From assembly GCA_946185535.1 (NCBI GenBank), contig CAMHJX010000028.1, positions 1 through 40,069 of the forward strand: a DNA stretch of 40,069 bases. Reading direction: 5' to 3'. The notes beneath the pieces were generated by a model. It was given only the letters and a program-made list of their open reading frames with translations. It was not told the origin of the DNA and searched no databases. This DNA is from an uncultured Bacteroidales bacterium (GTDB lineage: Bacteria; Bacteroidota; Bacteroidia; Bacteroidales; F082). Below, piece after piece: positions 7,648 through 15,374 of this stretch (within the stretch, counting starts at the first letter, position 1; every line of letters begins with the position of its first letter). A program made the position numbers and the translations under genes.

Positions 7648-9201
7648 CTACTTCTTCCCCTTCATCAACTCCACAAACGGGTTAAGGTAATTCTCGCTCT
7701 TCAGCGTCACGCCAGCCAAGCCCTTGCCACCGTTCTTCGGGCGTTTCACGTCGCCGAAGATGCCTTTCTCCAAAGCAGTGAACAAGCCTTCCTTGACGAG
7801 TTCCTCAAGCAGCTTGATGGTGTTGTCGAGCACTTCGTGGGCGCGTTTGCGGCAGATGCCACCCTCCTTGAATTCCATCTCGTCGCCGATGTTCTTCATG
7901 TTGTTGAAGATGTAGCGGGCGTTCTCGATGGAGAGGTAACGGTCGCTCATGAACGGCGTGTGGATGGCCTCGGTGGGCATACCCAGCAGTTGCAGGCCTT
8001 GGTGCGTCCAGATGCCGATGATGTTGAACAGCGCGTCTTGGATGTGGCCACGGAAGATGTTGCCCGTCATGAACTTGGTGGGCGGCATGTATTTCAGCGG
8101 CGCGTTGGGGAAGATCTCGCGGGTCATCTGGGCCTGGGCCAACTCGAAGAGGAAACCGTTTTCGAGCATCGGGTCCATCTCGAAGGCGTGACCCAATCCC
8201 ATCTGCTCTTCGGGCAGACCGGCGATTTTGGCCAGCTGCTCGTTGATGAGGTCGGAGGCCAACACGGTGTGGGCGGCTTCCACGGCGTCGGCGGTGGTCA
8301 GGTAGTTGTCCTCACCCGTGTTGATGATGACGCCCGCGAAGCCGTTGATGATACGGCTCATGTATTGGTCGATGAGGGTGCGCTGCATGTTGATGTCGCG
8401 GAACAGGATGCCGTAGAGGGCGTCGTTCAGCATGACATCGAGGCCTTCGAAAGCGCCCATGATGGCGATTTCGGGCATGCAGAGACCCGAGCAGTAGTTG
8501 CAGAGGCGGATGTAACGGCCTACCTCCTCGCCCACTTCGTCCAGGGCCTTACGCATGATGCGGAAGTTCTCCTGCGTGGCGAAGGTACCGCCGAAGCCCT
8601 CGGTGGTGGCGCCGTAAGGCACATAGTCCAAGAGGCTCTGGCCCGTGGTGCGGATCACGGCGATAATGTCGGCTCCCTGACGGGCACCGGCCTGGGCCTG
8701 CACCACATCCTCGTAGATGTTACCCGTGGCCACAATAATATAAAGGTATGGCTTGGGGCCTTCGCCGATGGTCTCGAGGTAATGCTCGCGGCGGGCGCGG
8801 CGGGTGCGGATGCGGTTGATGCTCTCGTCGATGACAGGTTGCAGCGTGGCGGCAATCTGTTTCTGGTCGCGCGTCACCACCTTGGTGATGTCGAGTTCGC
8901 CTTTGGCGACTTTCTCGGCGATTTGTTGCGGGTTGAGGCCCGTCTGGATCATGGCGTTGGCGATGAAGAACAGGATGCCCTCGCCGAGCACGCCCTTGTC
9001 CTTGATGGCGTCCACCACCACATTGGGCAGCGGCACATCGCTTTCGTCCACCCCGTCGATGCCCATCAGTCGGGCGAGGGTGCGCTCCACGGCCACCGTG
9101 GTGTATTGCTCGCAGAAGGCCTGCACATCGTCAGCGATGTTCTTCGCCAGCCCTCTGGCATACTCCACTTTCTTAAAATCAAGTCCTAATTTACTTTCCA
9201 T
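7648..9201 (-). CDS. kamD: Lysine 5,6-aminomutase alpha subunit
   Basis: 517 residues, full length for the TIM-barrel alpha subunit. Recognisable stretches include YLYIIVATGNIYEDVVQAQA, GADIIAVIRTTGQSLLDYVP and YGATTEGFGGTFATQENFRI. It binds substrate, PLP phosphate and cobalamin at the barrel, with KamE supplying the B12-ligating His and the PLP lysine. The ATG at 9201 gives MESKLGLDFKKVEYARGLAK, a good start. Its stop lies one base beyond the last REP-like hairpin, so the hairpins directly abut the gene. Confidence 0.97.
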   Translation of the reverse strand: MESKLGLDFKKVEYARGLAKNIADDVQAFCEQYTTVAVERTLARLMGIDGVDESDVPLPNVVVDAIKDKGVLGEGILFFIANAMIQTGLNPQQIAEKVAKGELDITKVVTRDQKQIAATLQPVIDESINRIRTRRARREHYLETIGEGPKPYLYIIVATGNIYEDVVQAQAGARQGADIIAVIRTTGQSLLDYVPYGATTEGFGGTFATQENFRIMRKALDEVGEEVGRYIRLCNYCSGLCMPEIAIMGAFEGLDVMLNDALYGILFRDINMQRTLIDQYMSRIINGFAGVIINTGEDNYLTTADAVEAAHTVLASDLINEQLAKIAGLPEEQMGLGHAFEMDPMLENGFLFELAQAQMTREIFPNAPLKYMPPTKFMTGNIFRGHIQDALFNIIGIWTHQGLQLLGMPTEAIHTPFMSDRYLSIENARYIFNNMKNIGDEMEFKEGGICRKRAHEVLDNTIKLLEELVKEGLFTALEKGIFGDVKRPKNGGKGLAGVTLKSENYLNPFVELMKGKK

Positions 9202-9251
9202 ATTTTTATTATGTTGTTTAAATAATTGATTTATTGTCTATTAATATTAAA

Positions 9252-9710
9252 TTAATCTTCCCATCTTATGCTGTTAAATGCAGTATTATAATCTGTACGC
9301 CATTCATAAGAGAATTGTTTACCATCCTTTTTTAAAGTTAATTCGTAAAAATTTACATATACCGTTTTCTGTTCAGAAAATCTCTTATTCCTAGATGTCT
9401 TCTCTATATCCCAAGTTGTAACAAAATAGCCATTGTATGAAATATCATCACTCAATTCATCAGATAGACTATTACAACCAAAAATCACCAAACTATCAAA
9501 TGTAATTTTTGTCACTTCTTTACCAAATAGCATACTACCTGATTGTTGTACTATGGAAGGTGCCTTTTGTTGCTCATAATTTATTAAATCTTCACTAATA
9601 TCAGAAACTCTAATAGTTTGATTTATGCAGCCATTGAAACTAATAATCGAAACAATTGCTATAGCAATAATAAATAACCTTCTAATAGTTTTGTGAATTA
9701 ATCTATTCAT
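9252..9710 (-). CDS. Small putative lipoprotein, function unknown
   Basis: About 152 residues from the ATG at 9710; an ATG at 9737 overlapping the KilA-N stop (ATGA) is the alternative. The N-terminus is basic plus hydrophobic and ends in a lipobox-like SFNGC, so export and lipidation are likely. The rest is polar and AT-rich, with no family recognised (...TKITFDSLVIFGC..., ...VYVNFYELTLKKDGKQF). It lies between the KilA-N gene and kamD, in operon orientation, and has no visible link to lysine breakdown. Confidence 0.6.
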   Translation of the reverse strand: MNRLIHKTIRRLFIIAIAIVSIISFNGCINQTIRVSDISEDLINYEQQKAPSIVQQSGSMLFGKEVTKITFDSLVIFGCNSLSDELSDDISYNGYFVTTWDIEKTSRNKRFSEQKTVYVNFYELTLKKDGKQFSYEWRTDYNTAFNSIRWED

Positions 9711-9733
9711 TGTATTGATTTTTAATCGTTTAA

Positions 9734-10540
9734 TCATTTCAGCACCCTCCTTTCTTCCACACCCTCCAGCACTTTCATCTGCTGAATGGCGATTTTGTTC
9801 AGTTCTATCAGTCTATCCCGTTGCGGCATACCTTTATTAATAAAGACCGCATTCAGGTTTTCCATATTCGAAAGGCAAATCAGTTGGTTGATGTTAGCAT
9901 AGTCACGGATGATGCCCTTCAAGTCGGGGTTGGCATCGCGCCATTCCTTGGCCGTCAGGCCAAACAAGGCCACATTCAGCACATCGGCTTCGTTGGCGTA
10001 AATCAAAGAGGCATGATAACGGTCAATCTCTTCTGGAACAAGATTCTCTTTAATCGCGTCAGTATGGATATGATAATTGATTTTCGCCAACTCTCTCTTC
10101 ACCGACCAACCGAGTTGCTTTTGTTCCTCTTCTTTTAGGCGTTGGAATTCCTTGGCAACATACAACTCAAACTCAACCGAAATCCAACTGGCAAACTTGA
10201 AGGCAATGTCTTTGTGGGCAAATGTACCTCCGTATCTTCCAGATTTACTTACTATTCCAATGGCACTAGTCGCTTCTATCCATTTCTTTGGGGACATGGT
10301 AAAGGCATTTAACCCTGCTTCAATTCTAAACCTATCGAATTCGATAGGGTTAAAATCTGGATTGTATAAAGATTCCCAGATACCCAAATACTCAATGGTA
10401 TTCCTATTGCGCATCCAGTTACAAACGGCAATAAAAGTATCATCTGTCTTGAACTTTGCGATATCAGTCAAAGAAATATAATCTTTGCTGTCTATCGAAA
10501 GAATCGTAATACTCGTATCTTGAACTGTCATCTTTGCCAT
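9734..10540 (-). CDS. KilA-N domain DNA-binding protein
   Basis: 268 residues. The N-terminal part (about 10-135) matches the KilA-N fold: DYISLTDIAKFK, CNWMRNRNTIEYLGIWE, the KSGRYGGTFAHKDIAFKFASW stretch and FELYVAKEFQRLKEEE. The C-terminal part is a conserved helical region seen in bacterial chromosomal KilA-N proteins (NVALFGLTAKEWRDANPDLKG...). The family is typical of phages and mobile islands. Its ATG shares one base with the kamC stop (TAATG), so it is translationally coupled to kamC. A CGAATTCG-centred palindrome lies inside its coding sequence at 10327-10352. Confidence 0.88.
   Translation of the reverse strand: MAKMTVQDTSITILSIDSKDYISLTDIAKFKTDDTFIAVCNWMRNRNTIEYLGIWESLYNPDFNPIEFDRFRIEAGLNAFTMSPKKWIEATSAIGIVSKSGRYGGTFAHKDIAFKFASWISVEFELYVAKEFQRLKEEEQKQLGWSVKRELAKINYHIHTDAIKENLVPEEIDRYHASLIYANEADVLNVALFGLTAKEWRDANPDLKGIIRDYANINQLICLSNMENLNAVFINKGMPQRDRLIELNKIAIQQMKVLEGVEERRVLK
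10327..10352. repeat. CGAATTCG-centred palindrome inside the KilA-N gene
   Basis: CCTATCGAATTCGATAGG (10331-10348) is a perfect 18-base palindrome, extendable to 10327-10352 with one mismatched pair. It encodes part of NPIEFDRFRIEAG in the KilA-N protein. It has the same CGAATTCG centre as the four palindromes at 10562-10684. Confidence 0.85.
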
Positions 10541-12012
10541 TACTCATTTCCTCCTTTCTCTCCAAGGGGGTCGAATTCGACCCCTTTGGTTTTTAAACCC
10601 CTCGAATTCGAGGGGTTTAAATATGGCGAATTCGCCATATTTAAATCTGATAAGCTCTCTAATTGTACCGAATTCGGTATATTTAGAATCTCTCTCGCCG
10701 TCTCAATCCACTCCTTATCAATCCCCAAACTTTCAGCGATATTCAGCGCCTCATGCGGCACTTCGCCGTCTTGCACCTCGACAAGTTCGTAGTTCATCGT
10801 GCCGTTCTCGAAGCCCTTCACGCGGAGGCAACGGGCATCGGTCGGCTCTATATCGTAATGCGTGGTCATGACGAGGCTCACATTGTCGCCGCGCAACACC
10901 TTCACCAAGGCCGACACCAAGGCGGTGCCCTCGGTGGGATTGGTGGTGCGGGCCGGCTCGTCAATCAACGCCACTATCTTTCTGTTTTCGCGCGATGCCT
11001 TGATGACGGCATCGATGTTCTTCATCTCTGCGGCAAACGACGACAGTCCCTTCTCGATGGACTGCTCGTCGCCAATGCAGAAGTAAATTTCATCCTTGAC
11101 GGCAATCTCGGCTGATTGGGCCGGAATGCCAAAACCGTATTGGAACAGGTATTGGCACAGCGTCAAGGTCTTCAAAACCACGGTCTTGCCACCCATGTTG
11201 GCTCCCGTGATCAGGGTCGGTTTCAGCCCGAACTCCAAGGTCACAGGCTGGAATTGCTTCTTCGTTTTTTCGAGGGCATCCTTCACTTGCGGGTGGAACA
11301 TGCCTTCGTAATGCGTCATGTCGTTGTTGGAAATGCTCGGGAAACACAATCCCCACTGTCTCATCTGCAAGGCCTTCGCCAGATTGAGGTCAATTTTTGC
11401 CAAAGCCACCTGCGCGGCTTCCAATGCTTTTGCGAATGGATGCAATTGCTTGCTCAGGTCACGGCGCACGCCTTCTTCAATCCCGGCGGCTTCCACCAAA
11501 AGCTCTTCCTGCTGCTCTGGATGCTGTCGCATCTGCGAGCGTAAATCTCTCAGCTCCTGACAATAGGAGTCGTACACATAGAAGGTCGCCATCTTCAGCC
11601 CGTCAGGGTCGAGGATGGTGATGACCTCGTTGAGGTCGGGGATTGCAACGGCATCATCCAAACCGTGGTTCCTTAGGCGTTCCGCCACATCGACGGCCAA
11701 AATCGCCAAGTGCTTTACCTCAAACAGCTCTATATCGTCGAGTACGGCATTTTGGCTCAGGTTCTTGATGGTCGTGCGGATGTCCTTCAGCCCTTGCAGA
11801 CGGAACTGGAGTGTATTAATATAAGGTATGTCGGTCTGCGCGATGAACTCCACAAACCGACGCAGCACGGCGTAGGTTTGGGCAATCTCCTCCCCTGTCC
11901 GCATCATCGGCTGGTCGAGCAGCCAACGGCGCGTATAGCCCGCTTGCAGTTCGAGTTGTTCGAACATGAAGCGCAGGCCGCAGGGCGATTCTATGTGGTC
12001 TCTCAATTGCAT
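10540..12012 (-). CDS. kamC: MutS-like ATPase, likely lysine 5,6-aminomutase reactivase subunit KamC
   Basis: 490 residues from the ATG at 12012. An upstream ATG at 12072 would add 20 residues encoded by an inserted palindrome pair and is less likely. The Walker A is GANMGGKT (270-277), the MutS type. Walker B is VALIDEPARTTNPTEG (347-362), followed by LVMTTHYD. There is no mismatch-recognition domain. MutS-like KamC beside KamB in lysine fermentation clusters is thought to reactivate the B12 aminomutase. The last 45 or so residues (...NMANSPYLNPSNSRGLKTKG...) are encoded by a palindrome array and look like an acquired tail. Confidence 0.85.
   Translation of the reverse strand: MQLRDHIESPCGLRFMFEQLELQAGYTRRWLLDQPMMRTGEEIAQTYAVLRRFVEFIAQTDIPYINTLQFRLQGLKDIRTTIKNLSQNAVLDDIELFEVKHLAILAVDVAERLRNHGLDDAVAIPDLNEVITILDPDGLKMATFYVYDSYCQELRDLRSQMRQHPEQQEELLVEAAGIEEGVRRDLSKQLHPFAKALEAAQVALAKIDLNLAKALQMRQWGLCFPSISNNDMTHYEGMFHPQVKDALEKTKKQFQPVTLEFGLKPTLITGANMGGKTVVLKTLTLCQYLFQYGFGIPAQSAEIAVKDEIYFCIGDEQSIEKGLSSFAAEMKNIDAVIKASRENRKIVALIDEPARTTNPTEGTALVSALVKVLRGDNVSLVMTTHYDIEPTDARCLRVKGFENGTMNYELVEVQDGEVPHEALNIAESLGIDKEWIETAREILNIPNSVQLESLSDLNMANSPYLNPSNSRGLKTKGVEFDPLGEKGGNE
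10562..10684. repeat. Array of four palindromes centred on CGAATTCG
   Basis: P1, 10562-10589: GGGGTCGAA/TTCGACCCC core, 28 bases with one mismatch pair. P2, 10592-10621: perfect 30-base palindrome, arms TTTAAACCCCTCGAA. P3, 10616-10645: perfect 30-base palindrome, arms TTTAAATATGGCGAA; it shares TTTAAA with P2. P4, 10666-10679: TACCGAATTCGGTA, weaker pairing out to 10661-10684. All lie in frame in the 3' end of kamC. Centres are identical; arms differ. Confidence 0.9.
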
Positions 12013-13085
12013 CTCATTGTCGACGTTTGCGTCTCGCAAACGCTCTTTGTTTGGGATGATTGCGGGACGCAATCATCGACATTGTCTTTCATTAAATCAT
12101 AAACCGGCAGTTGTATTGCCTCCGAAAGTCGGGCACAAAGCGTGTCGGAGTCCAAGGTCACGCCCAAGGGCGAGGTTGGGTTCACCGTCACAGCGATCAA
12201 CTTGCTCTTTTGCAGCACTCTAAGTGTGCCGCCAGTCTTCAAAAACATTCTGTACTGTTGCGGACTGACGAAAAACTTCGTGAAGTCGCGCACCACCAAT
12301 TCGGTGGTCTTCAGTTTCGGGTTCTTCCTCACCTTTTCGAGGAAGCCGTCCACCAAGGCACCCGCCACATAAAGCGTCTTGCAGCGGTCCATGCCCTCGA
12401 AGCGGAAGTCCTGCGACAGCGAGGAGATGTTGTTCAACTCGTGCAACGCACCTTCGTCGTCGATGTACCACACGCCTTTCTCGATGGGCATCAGCAGTTT
12501 GAGGTTGTCGTCGCTGCTGAGTCCAATGTTGATGAGGTCCACCACGAACTTGGTCTGTTGCACCAAGGTGTTTATGTTGGTCGAATAGGCCGCGCCCGTG
12601 GCGAGAATCATGCTTTGGCTCACGGCGGGCGAAGCCAAGCTCATCCGCGACAAGGCCCCGTCAATGATGACGAGTTCGATGCCTACGCGGTGCATGTCTT
12701 TCATCCAGCGTTTCAAGCCGCTGGCCGACGAAGGTCCCGACAGGAGAATCTTGCCCTCTGTCAGGGCTTTGGCCGTTACCACACGACCCAACGAGGTGTT
12801 CTCGTCGCTCACGTCGATGAGTTCGGAGACGATGCGGCGCTGCCGGTAGTGCATCTCGGACGTGCCGAAATACATCCCCTGGCGCAGGGTGATCTCCGGC
12901 TTCTGGGTGCGCGTCACCTGGTCGGTGGTCTCTCCATCAATGCCTATTGAAGTCACGGCAATGCGCTTCCTTTCGACGGGCAGGCGGTCGAGCACATAGT
13001 TCAGACTGACGGTCTTCCCCGTGTTCTTCTGCAAGCCTACGATCGAGAGGCTGTCGTATTTCAATATTTCGTTGATGAAGGACAT
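12003..13085 (-). CDS. kamB: P-loop protein, likely lysine 5,6-aminomutase reactivase subunit KamB
   Basis: 360 residues. The P-loop is GLQKNTGKT (17-25) right after SIVG, and the text resembles small-GTPase/dethiobiotin-synthetase-like nucleotide binders (IELVIIDGALSRMSLASP near the middle). It sits directly upstream of kamC, as in other lysine 5,6-aminomutase clusters, where the pair is assigned to reactivation of the inactivated cobalamin enzyme; the role is known family context, not shown here. The last 25 or so residues (after VYDLMKDNVDD) run through an inserted palindrome pair and look non-native. The stop overlaps the probable kamC start by 10 bases. Confidence 0.82.
   Translation of the reverse strand: MSFINEILKYDSLSIVGLQKNTGKTVSLNYVLDRLPVERKRIAVTSIGIDGETTDQVTRTQKPEITLRQGMYFGTSEMHYRQRRIVSELIDVSDENTSLGRVVTAKALTEGKILLSGPSSASGLKRWMKDMHRVGIELVIIDGALSRMSLASPAVSQSMILATGAAYSTNINTLVQQTKFVVDLINIGLSSDDNLKLLMPIEKGVWYIDDEGALHELNNISSLSQDFRFEGMDRCKTLYVAGALVDGFLEKVRKNPKLKTTELVVRDFTKFFVSPQQYRMFLKTGGTLRVLQKSKLIAVTVNPTSPLGVTLDSDTLCARLSEAIQLPVYDLMKDNVDDCVPQSSQTKSVCETQTSTMRCN
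12024..12077. repeat. Palindrome pair inserted at the kamB/kamC junction
   Basis: Hairpin 1 is CGTTTGCG-TCT-CGCAAACG (12024-12042). Hairpin 2 is GATGATTGCG-GGA-CGCAATCATC (12055-12077). They are separated by about 12 bases. Short flanking words recur on both sides (CATTGTCGAC at 12015-12024, TCGACATTGTC at 12076-12086), as expected if the pair was inserted with a small target duplication. Confidence 0.75.
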
Positions 13086-13090
13086 AGATT

Positions 13091-13918
13091 TTAGATTTTA
13101 TAAATAACCTTGGGCGAAATCCCAAGTTTCGAAAACGCAAACAATTTCTTCCCCAAATCTTTCAATGAAGCACCGATGTGATAAACCGTGTCGTCAATGA
13201 TCAGGAATCTGTCGTGGATGTCGGTTCTTTCTTCCACATCGATTTGAGGATACTGGCTGTTGTGGCGGTTCAAGTCCAATTGGAACTGGTTGGAGATACT
13301 TCTGGTGACAATCTTCGCCAATACATTGTTTTCTCGTTTCGATAGCATCACAAGCACGGATTCATCAATGTAATTGTCAATCAGAAGGATACTGTTTTTC
13401 GCCGACTTTATCAGATTGGAGGCAAAGACATGGGCATCAAAGATTTGGCCGTCATAGAAAACGCCTTCAACGGGTGGCAATGAAGTACGGACAAAGAGGT
13501 CTATCTTCTCTTCGGTTTTGCTTACCCGCTGCTCAAGTCGTTCAATGCGTTGATTGACTGCATATCCCCGTAAGAGATAGTCTTTCAGGATCTTGTTGGC
13601 CCATTGGCGGAACTCAATACCTCTCTGTGACTTCACACGGTAGCCCACAGAAAGCACCATATCTAAACTGTAGTATTCCACATTTCGTGTAACGACTCTT
13701 TCTCCTTCCTTTTGAACTGTCGCAAATTTTGCGACAGTTGAAAAATCTCGTAATTCCTCTGTGAGCGCATTGTTGATATGCTTTCCTATAGTCTTAACAT
13801 CACGATTGAAAAGTAACGCCATTTGTTGCCGATTCAGCCATACCGTTTCGGCTTCCATGCGTACTTCCAACTCAATGCTGTTGTCGGGTTGATACAGTAT
13901 GATTTCTCCTTTTTCCAT
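13091..13918 (-). CDS. RhuM family protein (virulence-protein-like, Fic-free)
   Basis: About 276 residues from the ATG at 13918 (MEKGEIILYQPDNSIELEVR), the normal RhuM opening. The in-frame ATG at 13966 would translate a palindromic repeat and is rejected. RhuM hallmarks are ETVWLNRQQMALLFNRDVKTIGKHINN, STVAKFATVQKEGERVVTRNVEYYSLDMVLSVGYRVKSQRGIEFRQWANKILKDYLLRG (partly quoted as landmarks: VEYYSLDMVLSVGYRVKS). The C-terminal half continues as a PLD-like or ORF6N-associated segment (IDNYIDESVLVMLSKRENNV, DIHDRFLIIDDTVYHIGAS), with HDRFLIIDD resembling an HxK/D phospholipase-D-type motif. It is common next to mobile DNA; function unknown. It splits kamA from kamB. Confidence 0.85.
   Translation of the reverse strand: MEKGEIILYQPDNSIELEVRMEAETVWLNRQQMALLFNRDVKTIGKHINNALTEELRDFSTVAKFATVQKEGERVVTRNVEYYSLDMVLSVGYRVKSQRGIEFRQWANKILKDYLLRGYAVNQRIERLEQRVSKTEEKIDLFVRTSLPPVEGVFYDGQIFDAHVFASNLIKSAKNSILLIDNYIDESVLVMLSKRENNVLAKIVTRSISNQFQLDLNRHNSQYPQIDVEERTDIHDRFLIIDDTVYHIGASLKDLGKKLFAFSKLGISPKVIYKI
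13715..13739. repeat. 25-base perfect palindrome inside the RhuM gene
   Basis: Arms AACTGTCGCAAA and TTTGCGACAGTT flank a single central base. It encodes TVAKFATV of the RhuM protein, a stretch that is conserved in the protein family, so the DNA symmetry could be a by-product of the peptide or an intragenic binding site. Confidence 0.75.
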
Positions 13919-13935
13919 TACTGTTTCAGGTTTAT

Positions 13936-13963
13936 GTAGAGACGCAAAATCTTGCGTCTCTAC
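13936..13963. repeat. 28-base palindrome, second GTAGAGACG family copy
   Basis: Arms GTAGAGACGCAA and TTGCGTCTCTAC flank the loop AATC. It lies between the kamA stop and the probable RhuM start. It is the same length as 417-444 with the same outer nine bases on each side, but a different centre. Confidence 0.85.
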
Positions 13964-13979
13964 CATTCACCTTAATTAA

Positions 13980-15254
13980 TTACCTGTTCGCGTTTCTCTC
14001 GTGTCTCTTCAAAGCCTTCGGCTCGATGTTCATTCTCTCGCCTTCAAGCAAGGAGATGACACCGTCGACGGCCTTGTCGGCAGCCACTTGTTCCTTGGCG
14101 CGGGCAGCCTGGCACTCGGGGCAGTTGCACTCGCTGTGGTACTCGGTCGGCTCGGTGTAGGTCGTGATGACGCCTTCGAAGTTGCGCAACACCACCTTGC
14201 CAGGGGCCTGTGAGATGACATACTGGGGCATGACCGGGGTCTTGCCGCCGCCACCGGGAGCATCGACGACGAAGGTCGGGATGCAGAAGCCGCTGGTGTG
14301 GCCGCGTAGTCCTTCGATGATCTCAATGCCTTTCGAGACAGGCGTGCGGAAATGCTCCAAGCCCATCGAGAGGTCGCACTGATAGATATAGTACGGGCGC
14401 ACGCGCATCTTGACAAGCTCGTGGACGAGGTTCTTCATCACATGGACGCAGTCGTTGACGCCACGGAGCAGCACGCTCTGGTTGCCCAACGGGATACCGG
14501 CGTTGGCCAGCATCTCGCAAGCACGACGCGACTCGGCGGTCACCTCGTTCGGGTGGTTGAAGTGCGTGTTGATCCACACGGGGTGGTACTTCTTCAGCAT
14601 GTCGCAGAGTTCGGGAGTGATACGCTGCGGGCAGACCACGGGGGTGCGGGTGCCCAAGCGGACGATCTCCACATGCGGGATCTGGCGCAGGCGCGAGATG
14701 ATGTATTCCAGTTTCTTGTCGCTCACCATGAGGGCGTCGCCACCAGAGAGCAGCACATCGCGGACGGTCGGGGTCTTCTCGATGTATTCGAGGGCTTTCT
14801 CGATACGGTCGGGACCACATTCGTTGTCGGTCTGGCCGGCAAAGCGACGGCGCGTGCAGTGACGGCAGTACATGGAACACATGTCGGTGATGAGGAACAG
14901 CACGCGGTCCGGATAACGGTGTGTCAAGCCGGGTGTCGGCGAGTCTTCGTCCTCATGCAGCGGGTCGAGCAAATCGGCGGCCGCCTGATGGGTCTCTAAG
15001 GCCGTAGGGATGCACTGACGGCGGACGGGATCATGCGGGGCGTTCGGGTCGATGAGGCTCAGATAATAAGGAGTGATGGCCATGCGGAGGGTCGAAAGGG
15101 TCTTTCTCACGCCTTCTTCCTCCTCGGCGGTCAGCTTCACGTATTTCTTCAGGTCCTCAAGGGTCTCGATGCGGTTCTTCACCTGCCATTTCCAGTCGTT
15201 CCACTGCTCGTCGGTGACTTCCGGGAACAATTGTTTTCTTCTTGATTCTGCCAT
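13980..15254 (-). CDS. kamA: L-lysine 2,3-aminomutase
   Basis: 424 residues from the ATG at 15254 (MAESRRKQLFPEVTDEQW). The upstream in-frame ATG would translate a repeat hairpin. The radical SAM cluster motif is C126-SMY-C130-RH-C133. The PLP lysine is K338 in GGGGKTPV. The two acidic residues that bind the substrate side amino group in the clostridial enzyme are matched by D294 (YQCDLSMG) and D331 (VVDAPG). A C-terminal zinc-type CxxC (CNCPEC) is present. It makes beta-lysine, the first pathway step. Complete and apparently functional. Confidence 0.97.
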   Translation of the reverse strand: MAESRRKQLFPEVTDEQWNDWKWQVKNRIETLEDLKKYVKLTAEEEEGVRKTLSTLRMAITPYYLSLIDPNAPHDPVRRQCIPTALETHQAAADLLDPLHEDEDSPTPGLTHRYPDRVLFLITDMCSMYCRHCTRRRFAGQTDNECGPDRIEKALEYIEKTPTVRDVLLSGGDALMVSDKKLEYIISRLRQIPHVEIVRLGTRTPVVCPQRITPELCDMLKKYHPVWINTHFNHPNEVTAESRRACEMLANAGIPLGNQSVLLRGVNDCVHVMKNLVHELVKMRVRPYYIYQCDLSMGLEHFRTPVSKGIEIIEGLRGHTSGFCIPTFVVDAPGGGGKTPVMPQYVISQAPGKVVLRNFEGVITTYTEPTEYHSECNCPECQAARAKEQVAADKAVDGVISLLEGERMNIEPKALKRHERNANR

Positions 15255-15260
15255 GTTTAT

Positions 15261-15372
15261 TTGCTTTTGGCTTTTGGCCTTTGGCTTTTGGCCTTTGGCA
15301 GCTTTAACATAAAGGTTGAGTCTCAACGCTTCCATTAAGCTGCCAATAGCCAATAGCCAGTAGCCAATAGCA
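15261..15372. repeat. Hairpin of 7-base tandem repeats (kdd/kamA junction)
   Basis: The left arm is TTTTGGC heptamers (about 15261-15302). The right arm is GCCAATA heptamers (about 15337-15372). The 48-base centre runs from GGCAGCTT to AAGCTGCC (about 15296-15343) and contains GTTGA-GTC-TCAAC. The same 48-base centre layout recurs in the hairpin upstream of htpG. It would lie in the leader between kdd and kamA. Confidence 0.8.
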
Positions 15373-15374
15373 AA

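Noticed and set aside
12013-12072. Start of kamC at 12072
   Set aside because: It would add 20 residues translated from inserted hairpins. The ATG at 12012 gives a better N-terminus and a short overlap with kamB.
15255-15353. Start of kamA at 15353
   Set aside because: The extra 33 residues come from the TTTTGGC repeat hairpin. The ATG at 15254 gives a normal KamA start and residue numbering in step with the known enzyme.
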